Below, one piece after another: positions 8,851 through 20,150 of a stretch of 27,854 nt of DNA. Under the pieces are notes generated by a model. That model was not told the origin of the DNA and did not search any database. It saw only the letters and a program-made list of their open reading frames with translations. The stretch covers positions 7,501 to 35,354 of the forward strand of contig SEYY01009624.1 of NCBI GenBank assembly GCA_009176605.1, given 5' to 3'. Within the stretch, counting starts at the first letter, position 1. Each line of letters begins with the position of its first letter. This DNA comes from Armadillidium nasatum (lineage: Eukaryota; Arthropoda; Malacostraca; Isopoda; Armadillidiidae). The position numbers and the translations under genes were made by a program.

Positions 8851-9441
8851 AGGAGGAATACCATTAGGACCGTACGACTTCTTAGTATTAAGCTCAGAAT
8901 GACAGAAATGACATCTTTAGAAGAAATTCTAATTTTAGGCATGATTGAGTTAGAGGGGTTGAAGGAGGAGGAATAGCTCCGGAATCGTCTAAGGTTGAAT
9001 TAGAGGCAAAAGTTTAAGCAAAGAGTTCAGCTTTAGAAGGTAAAACAGCAGTTGTGCCGTCGGAAGATATTGAAGGAGGGAAAGAGGAAGAGCTGAGTTA
9101 GAGTTAACATTTTTGGAAAAATGCCAGAAAGAACGTGAGGAAGAGGAACCAGAAAGATTATTGCATTTTCCACCGGGGAATGAGTTTTTAGTGTTTCGAA
9201 GGATAGATTCATTCCGGAATGAAATATAAGTAGCGTGAGTTTCTGGAGTTTGAAGACGACGGTAACCCCTGAAGGCAACATCCCTGCGGCGGATAGCGTG
9301 AGAACAAGCAGAGTTAAACCAAGGTTTGTTAGGTTTAGTAGAAGGGAAAGTATGGAATGTACGTCTCCATGCCAGAGAGAATCACCTCTGTAATGCGTTC
9401 TGCACACTCCGATGGACCCCTCCCACGGAAGCAATAATCAT
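8851..9441 (-). pseudogene. LINE A linker between endonuclease and RT
   Basis: Continues the element between its two enzymatic domains. Coding-like segments alternate frames: the 9033-9434 and 8682-8942 regions show phrases such as 'NDYCFRGRGPSECAERITEV' in one frame and the approach to the RT N-terminus in another. At least two frameshifts. No separate function is expected. Confidence 0.6.
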
Positions 9442-10230
9442 TCAACGGGAAATCGAAGAAGTACGACCGCAAGTCCGACCAGCTTGCGGCACCGAAGTGC
9501 CACAAACTTTTCCTTTCAATAGAAGGGGGTCTTTCCTGCCGAAGACTTGAAGAGATAGAAGAGGATACAGAGATAAGATGACCGGAGGAACCCAGAGGAG
9601 GAAAGAGCTTAACAGTATAAGGATAAGGATTAGAGTTAGGAAAAGGTCTAGAATGTTGGGTTCATTTCCAAGACGATCAGGGATACGAGTAGGGAGCTTC
9701 ACCAACTGCTCAAGGTCGTTTTGGATAGCGAAATGGAAGCCACGTTCACCAGCTGTATCATGAGAACTAGATGAAAGCCATTGGCGGTGGTGAACATTGA
9801 AATCACCTAATATGATGATTTCAGAGAAAGGAGAAAAAGAGAGACTGTGCTCTATTTTGGAGTTTAAATAGTCGAAGAATTTAGGATAGTCAGTAGAATT
9901 AGGAGATAAATAAACTGAACAAATGAATTTTGTCGTAGAATGGCAAGAGAGCCTAAGCCATAAAGTTGAAAATTCGGAAGATTCCAAATTAGAGACACAA
10001 GAACAAACGACATCGTTACGCACGTATGCATAACATCCGACTTTGGCTGAAAATTGAGGATAGAGACAGTATTAGGAAACAGAATATGGTTTGCTATCAG
10101 AACGCTCAACAATCTGAGTTTCGGTCAAGAATAAGAGGTGAGGTCTAGAAGAAGAGAGGTGATGTTCAACAAAGTGGAAATTAGAGTGCAGACCGCGAAT
10201 GTTGCAAAAATTAATGAAAAAATAGACCTT
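9442..10230 (-). pseudogene. LINE A AP-endonuclease region
   Basis: The first part (about 10230-10024) lies in another frame than the second (10023-9442), and a further shift occurs near 9634. In the main frame (193 codons from 10023) ILGDFNVHH is at residues 71-79, TRIPDRLGN at 112-120 and NILDLFL at 123-129. These are the conserved endonuclease/exonuclease/phosphatase-fold motifs of LINE endonucleases, which nick target DNA. After the shift the catalytic SDH motif reads SGH (about 9580), so the active site is damaged. Confidence 0.8.
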
Positions 10231-10380
10231 GCATCAGGACAAGCGGGCAGCTGCATCTTGGTGGCACCAACCCCATCACCAAAGGCCACCAACTCCCAAG
10301 TGGTGATGGGGGAAGGGTGGATGAGGGGCTATATTTGAAAGCCGCCCCCCGGGGCTTCTCGGAGGCTACTTTTGTTGAGG

Positions 10381-10483
10381 CCATCATTTAGTTTTTTTTT
10401 TTTAATTTTCTTTAAAGGGTGTCTGTATTAATATTTTGTGTGTGCGAAGGAGAGTTTACTCTGATTTAGGAGAAGGTGAGCGC

Positions 10484-10485
<2 letters not shown>
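10381..10485. other. Short non-coding stretch between LINE A and (TA)n
   Basis: T-rich tract at 10388-10402 followed by unique sequence. No gene seen. Confidence 0.5.

Positions 10486-10566
<81 letters not shown>
10486..10566. repeat. (TA)40 microsatellite
   Basis: Pure TA run flanking the LINE A 5' side. Confidence 0.96.
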
Positions 10567-10567
<1 letters not shown>

Positions 10568-10679
10568 TAGGATGATGAATTATGGGCTAGCTTAAAGAAT
10601 TTCTTATTAGAACTTTTATATATCGATTCTAGATTTATTTTTTAATCTAAAGTTTCTCATAGTTCTTCACCCAAAAAGT

Positions 10680-10798
10680 AAATAGTATCGGAGTATTGGC
10701 CAAGTATCAGCCATATTAACCAATACCGATACCGATACCGATACCCCCAAAAATGGCCGATACTGCCGATACCGATACCGATACTATCGGTATACCCC
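10680..10798. mobile_element. Short element with (CCGATA)n hexamers
   Basis: Starts around AGTATCGGAGTATTGGCC and contains two clusters of ATACCGATACCGATAC (about 10723-10744 and 10767-10785). It ends ACTATCGGTATACCCCTA at the edge of a (TA)n array. Read on the other strand the terminus is TAGGGGTATACCGATA, like the ends of the elements at 6788 and 14175. Confidence 0.5.
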
Positions 10799-10801
10799 TA
10801 T

Positions 10802-10896
<95 letters not shown>
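10799..10896. repeat. (TA)n microsatellite
   Basis: TA array with one TAATA slip near its left end. It is bracketed on both sides by hexamer-type short elements. Confidence 0.96.
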
Positions 10897-10898
<2 letters not shown>

Positions 10899-11010
10899 GT
10901 GATGGGCGAATCCGGCAACTTTCTATTCGAATCCGAATCCGAATTCGAATCCAACCAATTTTAGAATTCTCGAATCCGAATCCATGAAAAATCGCTGAAT
11001 CCGTATTAAC
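10899..11010. mobile_element. (GAATCC)n-type short element end
   Basis: GTGATGGGCGAATCCGGC followed by degenerate CGAATCCGAATCC units (10926-10951 and 10973-10984). TGATGGGCGAATCC starts with GAATCC subterminal repeats resemble terminal regions of hAT-family non-autonomous elements. The other end was not located. Confidence 0.45.
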
Positions 11011-11776
11011 TTAACGCCGCCTCATTCATTTCTCTTTCAAAATAAGCATTCTGTAACAATTCTGTTGTGAAATCGGATATCTGCAATGATGTAGAGGTGG
11101 ATGGAAGGGTGAGATAAAAGTGATTTTCACACTCCATGGTGGATGTTAAGAATGTTACAATTTTTTTATATAACTGGGTTTCATATAACTATTGAACTTC
11201 TCAGGATACCCTATCCATTTCACGAGATATTGTTTATTTTAACATTTTCCCTTTACACCTAATATTTTTTCTATTTTAAATACATTGCTCTTATCATCAA
11301 ATCTAATATTTTGTACTTATTGCTTATAGAAACCTCCTTTTACTTGTTCACCATGTAGATCATTTAGATAATAAAATTTTAAATCGTCTCTGGAGAAGTC
11401 TTTAATAGAATGTACTTAAAAACTTCTTACGACCATCTTGCTTTATACCCTTTCCTGAAATTTTATATTTTATGAATAGAGGCTGATTTCCCTTATAGAC
11501 TGCAGTAGACATAAAAAATATTGCTCCCCGTTGGGTTTCCGTCTAAGCATCAAGGATAAGATTCAATCAGGATATGTCATTTTTTTCCATGAGGTAACAT
11601 GTGTCCCAAATTTGCATTTGAGAGTAGAGACCATCTTGGCTGCTCAACGTTTGCTTCACAACGGGAAGTTCTTTCCCATTCTAGAGTGAGAAAGTAGGAA
11701 TAAACCTATTAGCGTAAGCCTAACCACCCAAGTGTTTACCTTGAAGGAATCTAGGCGATCATTCTTTTTTTTAAGC
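11011..11776. other. Unique-looking intergenic or decayed element sequence
   Basis: AT-rich, with no long ORF on either strand and no tandem structure. It lies downstream of the minus-strand BED-finger ORF, where the rest of a hAT transposase would be expected, but no transposase catalytic motifs could be read. Confidence 0.4.
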
Positions 11777-12040
11777 CTAAGTTAATTCTTTTAACTTTCT
11801 TACAAAGTTGTCACCAGATTTACTAATCAAACTGTTATGACTGATTTCTAAAGAGCATTTCAACTTACATGGAGCCATACAGTCTGGAGTCAAAATTTTA
11901 ACACACAGTATACACTGCGGCCTCTCTTCAATACTGACCTCTGTCGACGTAAAATCAAAGTCCAAATAACTGTCATCATATTTTCGATATTTACATTTCT
12001 TCATATTCTTGCCACTGGTGAGCGGTGTTTTTGCTTTCAT
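11777..12040 (-). pseudogene. BED zinc-finger N-terminus of hAT (ZBED-like) transposase
   Basis: Start chosen at the ATG 12040-12038 (MKAKTPLTSGKN), although the frame is open to an earlier Met at 12094. KYDDSYLDFDFTST is followed by a finger-like CILC (residues about 46-49), then KLKCSLEISH, FVRKLKELT and a stop. The pattern resembles the N-terminal BED finger of ZBED5-type domesticated or transposon hAT proteins. The usual first His of the HxxxxH pair appears to be Ser here, and the protein stops after 87 residues instead of several hundred. It looks like a truncated, decayed transposon gene. Confidence 0.6.
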
Positions 12041-12140
12041 TCTCACAACACTTATTAGCGTTTGGTAGACACTGATCCATTTTTCAAAATACATAAAAGA
12101 AGAAATACTTAAAAATTACAATATTCACTGTTCTTACCTA

Positions 12141-12645
<505 letters not shown>

Positions 12646-12734
<89 letters not shown>
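12646..12734. repeat. (TTA)n microsatellite
   Basis: About 89 bp of uninterrupted ATT/TTA trinucleotide repeat. Confidence 0.96.
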
Positions 12735-12735
<1 letters not shown>

Positions 12736-12794
12736 TGATTAAGAAGATTATATTGAAAACACAAATAAAATTATGAAATTTTTCTAACGTTTCT

Positions 12795-12862
12795 CTTCAC
12801 CCCTGTGGGGAAGCTGCGGCATCCCAGGGTGTTGCGGCATACACTTTGGGAACCATTGGACT
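12795..12862. mobile_element. hAT-like terminal fragment
   Basis: CACCCCTGTGGGG, then two related blocks GCTGCGGCATCCC and GTTGCGGCATACAC, then TTTGGGAACCATTGG. The final phrase resembles the common '...CTTTGGGAACCACTGG' terminus of many hAT-derived short elements. The partner end was not located. Confidence 0.35.
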
Positions 12863-12958
12863 ACAGTAGCTAACCCTTTTTATAAAAATTTACATCTAAT
12901 CTCTACCGTTATGTTACAGAGAATCACATTTCTTTTATTTTATTTTTTTCATTTTCAG

Positions 12959-13024
12959 GGGACGGGATAATAGAAGAAGTTGCTCTCATTTGCTATGAAG
13001 AAGTCGGGGATGATGATTATTATT

Positions 13025-13057
<33 letters not shown>

Positions 13058-13291
13058 ATTCTCAGTATGAAAATGTCACCGAGTATTTGAAAAGAACGGC
13101 TATTGCAATATCCGCATTTTTTCTTTTCATCTTAGTCTTGGCATACATTTTTACTCCACACAAACTTGACTTACAGAAGCGATGCACATTTGCTTGCTGT
13201 GGAAATTTCTTTCTTGCTTTCTTAATTCTGTTTATCAACAAGACAGTAAATAATGTTGGAGAAGATGATGGACATATGTGCCTGACTTTAG
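12959..13291 (+). CDS. Internal exon, family B (Methuselah/adhesion-like) 7TM receptor
   Basis: A 333 bp open block with a strong acceptor (polypyrimidine tract then TTTTCAG at 12952-12958) and a donor G|GTAGAAAT at 13292. Both ends have the same phase: two bases at the start, one at the end. The frame gives an acidic extracellular stretch with ten consecutive Asp codons (GAT repeats, about 13026-13055). Then [10 protein letters not shown] leads into TM1 ([18 protein letters not shown]), a short basic loop ([12 protein letters not shown]), TM2 ([14 protein letters not shown]), an acidic loop, and a Cys at the start of TM3 (CLTLG). Loop lengths and the Cys fit the TM1-TM2 region of Methuselah- or adhesion-type GPCRs. 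This is the best candidate for a piece of a real host gene. Other exons must lie outside the window or were not recognised. Confidence 0.5.
13026..13056 (+). repeat. (GAT)n coding microsatellite
   Basis: Ten GAT codons inside the receptor-like exon, giving poly-Asp in the predicted extracellular part. Length polymorphism here would change the protein without shifting the frame. Confidence 0.9.
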
Positions 13292-13323
13292 GTAGAAATA
13301 TCGTTATAAAACTAATTTTTTTC

Positions 13324-13547
<224 letters not shown>

Positions 13548-13550
13548 CTT

Positions 13551-13621
13551 CTGCTAATAAGGATTTGAACCCCGGCCTCTTAGGTGGTCAGACATTGCGC
13601 TAACCACTACACCACTGATGG
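13551..13621 (-). ncRNA. tRNA-like module, copy 1
   Basis: Read on the minus strand, 71 nt between arms CCATCAG and TTAGCAG, with an A-box TGGTGTAGTGG and a slightly degenerate B-box GGTTCAAATCC. It shares about 90% of positions with the copies at 13810 and 13977. The acceptor stem pairs poorly, so it is probably a tRNA-derived repeat rather than a working tRNA. Confidence 0.6.
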
Positions 13622-13756
13622 TACGAAAAAGGAATCCGTTAGAACTGCCCCTGAATAAACGTCAGGGTTGACAGTCCCAGCGGAATCCTCCGACCACACT
13701 CGGGTGTAGGGTTAACAAGCCAGAGTTCTATCCTCGTAAACCACAGATTCATATTT
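13622..13756 (-). repeat. Non-tRNA body of the tRNA-derived element, copy 1
   Basis: The part 13622-13694 is present in inverted orientation at 13905-13976 and includes GACAGTCCCAGCGGAATCCT. The part 13695-13756 is single-copy in this window. In the element's sense (minus) this body lies upstream of the tRNA-like module. Confidence 0.6.
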
Positions 13757-13809
13757 TATACTGTAATTACCACAATAAACCATGGAATATAATTTGTATA
13801 CTTTTACTT
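13757..13809 (-). repeat. Tail segment of the tRNA-derived element, copy 2
   Basis: TACTGTAATTACCACAATAAACC...AATTTGTATACTTTTAC. It is the inverse of 14048-14100, which lies downstream of copy 3. Its last 17 bases (13791-13807) also form one arm of a perfect terminal inverted repeat around copy 2. Confidence 0.7.
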
Positions 13810-13880
13810 CTGCTAATGAGGATTCGAACCCCGGCCTCTTAGGTTGTCAGACATTGCGCTAACCACTACACCACTGATGG
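13810..13880 (-). ncRNA. tRNA-like module, copy 2
   Basis: Minus strand, 71 nt, A-box TGGTGTAGTGG and a consensus B-box GGTTCGAATCC. It is bracketed by the perfect 17 bp inverted repeat AATTTGTATACTTTTAC (13791-13807) / GTAAAAGTATACAAATT (13888-13904). The internal box pair should allow RNA polymerase III binding. Confidence 0.65.
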
Positions 13881-13904
13881 TACAAAAGTAAAAGTATACA
13901 AATT

Positions 13905-13976
13905 GTCGGAGGATTCCGCTGGGACTGTCAACCCTGACGTTTATTCAAGGGAAGTTCTAGCAGATTCCTTTTTGTA
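13905..13976 (+). repeat. Non-tRNA body of the tRNA-derived element, copy 3
   Basis: Inverted copy of 13622-13694, joined in sense orientation to tRNA-like copy 3. Confidence 0.7.
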
Positions 13977-14047
13977 CCATTAGTGGTGTAGTGGTTAGCG
14001 CAATGTCTGACCACCTAAGAGGCCGGGGTTCGAGTCCTCATTAGCAG
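13977..14047 (+). ncRNA. tRNA-like module, copy 3
   Basis: Plus strand, 71 nt, with A-box TGGTGTAGTGG (13984-13994) and B-box GGTTCGAGTCC (14027-14037). The acceptor arms CCATTAG/TTAGCAG pair at about five of seven positions. Followed by a 53 bp tail and then (TA)n. Confidence 0.65.
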
Positions 14048-14095
14048 AAGTAAAAGTATACAAATTATATTCCACGGTTTATTGTGGTAATTACA

Positions 14096-14096
<1 letters not shown>

Positions 14097-14175
<79 letters not shown>
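14097..14175. repeat. (TA)n microsatellite after tRNA-like copy 3
   Basis: Pure TA array. It separates the tRNA-derived cluster from the short inverted-repeat element at 14175. Confidence 0.96.
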
Positions 14176-14649
<474 letters not shown>

Positions 14650-15810
14650 TATTCCACCGAAGTTGGAGAAATAGCCAATTCCTTTATTCAGATTAAAGGT
14701 CAACATGATACGAAACATGGCGATTGAAAGTGAGCAAGTCGAATGAAGTTTTAAAATAGTATAAAAAAAAGAGTATTTCATTCTTTTCCAGTGCACTCTT
14801 TGTAAGAATGAACATAACTGGTTAAATCTAGGTTCAGAGAGCTAGTCAGAGAACGAATGAGACTTCATGGATGGACGAATCGCTCGAAATTTTGTCACAG
14901 GAAGTGTAAATACGAGTAAAGAGTTCAGAAGAAAAGTCACTATTGTAATAGTGATAGACAAGAAATGTGATGAATCAGTTCGACTGCCAGAATGGAATAG
15001 GAGAGAGTTAGTGAAAGCGAGAGATTTAAAAGTCGAAATAACAAAGACTTCACCTTTTCAAGGGGAGAAATATGTTAAAGTATGATGATTTATAATGTCA
15101 GCAATATGTTAAATGAACCACCTCAGATATGTGATACGTACAGTCGTGAACAGAAGTTCGTTCCTATTAAGGATTTATAAAAAATGTTTCATAAAAGATG
15201 ATAGATAAAATGAGATAATTGAACTGTGATTGGCTGAGAATGATCATTTTATAAATATTTATTTCCAGCTTAATAGAACGAACTTTTGTTCACGACTGTA
15301 CCAGGTTGTTTGATGATAGATAAAATGAGATAATTGCAAGAATGATCACGAGAGAAGGAAATACAAAGAAAATTAAAGAAAACAGGAAAGTTTGAGTTGT
15401 GTATGTGCTTTTGAAACCAAGATTATGTCGGTAGATGGATATAAGACACTGAAAAAAACATTTTTCTGAATTTGCTCAAACTGAAGAGAAAATAAAAATC
15501 AGAGGCCAGTTGTTCCAGTGCCTCCCTCTTAGCTTTACTATTTTCCATTTAGTGGGTTATCTTTTAAATTAAAAGAGGTAATGAAGTTTGGAATCGTCAG
15601 CATTAAGTGAATAGGAGATGAATTGAAAGATAAATCATTTATGAAAAGAAGGAATAAGTTGATTATAGAACAGAATAGGCCACTATTTATTGGTTTAAGG
15701 GATGAACGGTAGCCGTCTATAAGCTACTGTAAAATGAGCAGAAAGAAAATTAGAGAGAACTACACAGCTCAACAGTAAATAATTCACCAAAATGTCAAAG
15801 AGAAAAAAAA
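14650..15810 (-). mobile_element. LINE A-family copy B, heavily decayed, 5'-truncated
   Basis: Matches LINE A at the DNA level in the same orientation. Examples are GAGTTCAGAAGA...TTGTAATAGTGATAG (about 14923-14960), GATCACGAGAGAAGG (15343-15357), GTGAATAGGAGATGA (15607-15621) and GAACGGTAGCCGTCTA (15703-15718). It runs from the LINE 3' region to the part encoding the RT core and is truncated near 15810. No usable ORF remains. A MITE is inserted at 15141-15298. Confidence 0.75.
15141..15298. mobile_element. 158 bp MITE with TA target duplication (Tc1/mariner-like)
   Basis: Termini CAGTCGTGAACAGAAGTTCG (15141-15160) and, inverted, CGAACTTTTGTTCACGACTG (15279-15298) match apart from one position, and the pairing continues slightly inward. 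Each end is bordered by TA (15139-15140 and 15299-15300), the target site of the Tc1/mariner superfamily. No transposase is encoded, so it would have moved in trans. It interrupts LINE copy B and is therefore younger than it. Confidence 0.88.
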
Positions 15811-15814
15811 CTTT

Positions 15815-16535
15815 CATCGCCATCCTCAAGATCGCTTTATCCTCCGCAACTTTCCTACCTTCTTTAATTCTCAAACCTCACACTTTCAAAACTCCCTTAC
15901 TCAATCCATCCATCTCCATATTAACCTTTCCCTTCCCTCCTCCACCTTTGATCTTACCACTCTACCCACCATCCTATCTTCATTCATCCCACACATACGT
16001 CCAAACCACCTTAATACGTCTCTCTCCGCTCTGACCACTCTTCCCCTCTTCCATTCACACATCTCCCTTATTCTTTCTTTCCTAATCCTATATATCCTTC
16101 TGAACCATATATCGCCCTCAAACCCTTCATCTCGGAAACTCCAATCTGTTTCTCGCGTGAGCATCAATTATCCATGTTTCACACCCATACATTACCGATG
16201 GTAGACATATATTCTCCAATATTCTTACCTTTATTTCCCTCAGTACACTCATCTTTTTCCATGCCTACCTCAATCCTCTCATCACTTCCAATCCTTCCAT
16301 CACAATTCTTCTTTTCTCTATCCACCTCCCCTTTCCCACTACCAGCATTACCAGATATTTGAACTCTTCCACCTCCTCAAATCTTTCTATCCTTACCTCG
16401 ATGCCCCATTCCTCTCCTGTTATTACCTCATTTCCACTACCAAACCATTAGTATTTTACTTTTTGTTGGATTTACTCTCATTACATTAGAAGTACATTCC
16501 TTCACTACCGTCCTTAGCTCCTCCCCTCCCGGTCG
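15815..16535 (-). pseudogene. RTE-like LINE reverse transcriptase C-terminus, fragment
   Basis: Read on the minus strand across frameshifts: GEEWGIEVRIERFEEVEEFK, then REIKVRILENICLPSVMYGC, then ERIREMCEWKRGRV, AERDVLRWFGRMCGMNEDRM and a terminal WRWMD. This 'LRWFGH..RM' and 'RWMDG' style is typical of the end of RTE-type LINE RTs in arthropods. The clearest open part is 16167-15901. The polymerase active site is not included. Confidence 0.7.
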
Positions 16536-16540
16536 TAGCC

Positions 16541-17602
16541 AAAAAACTTTATGGAATTCGTGACAGTTAGAGGTGAAGTGGAAAAATTTATAAGCTAGAG
16601 TGTTAATGTTGTTGTATTTAAATCAAAAAATGGATGTGGCTAAACAAATTCTTGAGAGTGATTGGTTATAGTGGATTTGTGATAGAATTTAGACTGAAAC
16701 TGGAATGATGTTTTTGTGATAAGCAACTTTAAGAAAAATAAACTGTTTTCTAATTCCTCTTCCTTAGTGAAATTCATGCTGGGGTCTTGGGGAGCTATTA
16801 ATTCAAAAAGTTAAAAAAATAAGACACTTTGTGTTTATCAGTTAAAAGAAAAAGTTGTCATCCATGTACCATTTATAATAAGAGAGCTTAATGTGAGACG
16901 GTATTTGTGATAATTAATTAGGTTCATAATATTTTAAATAAATGTTAGCAAGGATAGTGTCTAGGGAATTAGATTGGTAATAAAGTTTTTTATTGAAAAT
17001 GAAATAGGTATCAGATGTTGACAGATTCAAAATTCCTGGAATTCCGATTTAGTAAAATTTAGAAAGCTGAATCGAGGTTGAAAGATGTAGTTGAGATGTT
17101 GATGGCCTCCGAAGTGGGGATATTTGGGTAAAAGGATTGTATGTAGAAACTCGATAGGTAGTATTTATGAAGGTCGGAGACAGAAAATATATAGTTTTTG
17201 AAATTGTATGAATTTTATAAAGAGCATTCGTTGGTGCTAAAAGATGACAAAAAAGGAACCAAAAATATATCCACATTATAATTGTGTGTGATGTAAGCAG
17301 TTAGTATCAGTCTGATAGGGATATTGGGTTTACGTATTTTTGAGACCGTGAAGGTTACCAGGGGGGGGGGTAAATCTTCTGAATAACAGGAATCGTAATC
17401 CAGTTTATAGAGTGTTATTATTATAGAATTTATGGAGGTTATGATTAATTTTATCTTCTAAGGCCAAAGGTAGTTTTAGTGAATATTTATTTATAATTAC
17501 AAATTTATCATTGGTCATAATGAAGGTTATGTCGTCAATATAATCAGATTTATTTAAAATAACTACACCGTTTTCCTTATCATGTCCAAAATCATTCAGC
17601 AT
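16541..17602 (-). pseudogene. Penelope-like retroelement RT remnant
   Basis: Minus strand. It begins GHDKENGVVILNKSDYIDD (from about 17590), matching the 'ADKGNAVVV..K.DY' start of Penelope-like RTs. In shifted frames follow NFKNYIFSVSDLHKYYLSSF with SFYPNIP (a decayed SFDV.SLFTNIP, about 17140-17100), then FIFNKKLYYQ, LANIYLKYYEP, and YKWYMDDNFFF for the YxxYxDD box (about 16875). FTKEEELENSLFFL follows (about 16770). The block GVAMGSPLGP expected between FNKKLYYQ and LANIYL is deleted. The element is dead. The GIY-YIG endonuclease was not found. Confidence 0.7.
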
Positions 17603-18157
<555 letters not shown>

Positions 18158-18253
18158 CAGCAATTTTATTGCAGTATTTCTTCCTATCCTTTTTTTTTTG
18201 GCTGGACATAAATTGCTACGAAATTTTTCGAATTATCAAGGTATGATCCACTG

Positions 18254-18353
<100 letters not shown>

Positions 18354-18360
18354 TTTTTTT

Positions 18361-19558
18361 TATTTCACCTCTAGTATTCAAAGGCCAGAGGCCTACTAAA
18401 ATTTCAACCAGAGTTAGGGAGAAAATCGGAAATCTGGTAAAATTAAAAACCGACATGTCCCGATATACGGCGTTTGGAAGTGTGTGTAAGTCATAGAAAG
18501 TTGGGAAAATAGATAAAGGGAGTATGTTCCAGACTTACCAATAGAGTATAGCAAGATTGAGCATAGCGATTAAGTCTGGGGTCAGAGAACTGGACAGAGA
18601 AATAATGACACTGTGTTGAAAGACGTATCGAAAGATCCCTTCTCAATATAGAAGGTATGCTATAAGATAGTTCAGAAGAGAAATGCCCATTGTAATAGTA
18701 ATAGTATGGAGAGACTGATGAAACAATTCGATGTGCAAAAGGAGACGAGAGAAATAGTGAGAGCAGGAGAGTTGCTAAGACGCAAAGCCCTTGAATCCAC
18801 CTTTCCAAGGAGATCAGTATAAGTGGAACCATCCAGATGTGTGAGGCGTACTCCATACAGAGGCGAACAACACCCCTATAAAGAACAAGCAATTGGGGTG
18901 GAGTGAAGAAATTCTAAAGGCGCCTCAGAACACCTAGCCTCTTAGAAGCTTCTTTAGAAAGGAAAATAATGTAGATCCAAGAAAATAACGAGAAAAAGAA
19001 TATTTAGGAGAGATAAAGTTTTGAGAGGTGTGCTTTCGATAAAGATATCATAGTTGTGTGGAAGATTGTGTTGAGTATAGAGATGGAGGAATTGAGTTTT
19101 TGTGGCATTGAAAACGACCATGTTTTCTTAGACCCCAATTTGAAATAAGGGAAAGATCACAGGTCAGTTGCTCCAAGACAACCTTTCTTGCGTCTATCAA
19201 ATGCTGTTTGGAGGGGCGTCTTTCCAATTGAAAAGAGCAATGAAGGGTGAAGTCATCGGCATTGGAAATATAGGAGATAAAGTGACAGAAAGGTCATCAA
19301 TTAAAAGTAACTGCATAGAACGACTGGAAATAAAATCAATGTGAAGGCCACAAAGAGATGGATAGGTAACGACCGAAAGAGGGAAGTTTAGAAAAATCAA
19401 AGCTTTGTGCTAGGTTCTGGCAAAAGCTTTCGATTTGTCTAGCTCTGCAGCAAAAGATTCAACAAAATGCCGAAAAGAGTAGGACAAAGAGTCAGAGAAA
19501 AAGAAAAGAAGATCATTAGTAGAGCTTTCTTTACGAAAAACATTATGCTAAGGATATA
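18361..19558 (-). mobile_element. LINE A-family copy C, 5'-truncated
   Basis: Minus strand, aligned end to end with about 7366-8620 of LINE A: the 3' terminus, the RT C-terminal region and part of the RT core. An open stretch at 18892-18491 still reads LVLYRGVVRLCMEYASHIW and RLSTQCHYFSVQFSDPRLN. Many frameshifts. Truncated in the RT region near 19558, as usual for incomplete reverse transcription. Confidence 0.85.
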
Positions 19559-19669
19559 AAACTTTTAACAGGATGAGTATATGTTTCTGTTTATCAATGT
19601 CGAGGAAGAGGTAAAAAGGCTAGTAACTATATACCTAATAATATATTTTGAAAAATAACTGAAGAAATG

Positions 19670-19919
<250 letters not shown>

Positions 19920-19967
19920 TTATATGTCTCTTTTTCAAAAAGGGGGCTTGGCTTGTTATTGGCCATC

Positions 19968-20150
19968 GTCTATATACACCTTGTGATTGGGTTAACTAAG
20001 TCAGTTTGTGTGGTTGCTTCTGTGGTACTCGGATATTCTTTGTTAAATATTTTTTTTACATTGTAAAGTTCGACAATTTCTTCAGTTAAATTATTTATAA
20101 TGTTAGGAAAATAAACATTTTGTTTTACTATAAAGTGTTTGTGACTTTTT
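19968..20150 (-). pseudogene. Unrecognised coding remnant
   Basis: On the minus strand a non-repetitive frame reads FIVKQNVYFPNIINNLTEEI, then [32 protein letters not shown] and a stop. A further [13 protein letters not shown] frame follows before the TA array. Composition looks protein-like, perhaps from a retroelement, but no family could be assigned. Confidence 0.25.

Noticed and set aside
9326..9763. Plus-strand frames opposite LINE A
   Set aside because: They are shadows of the minus-strand retrotransposon coding region.
13551..14047. Three functional tRNA genes
   Set aside because: A and B boxes are good, but the acceptor and anticodon stems pair poorly and the copies sit in a repeat structure. 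A tRNA-derived element is more likely.
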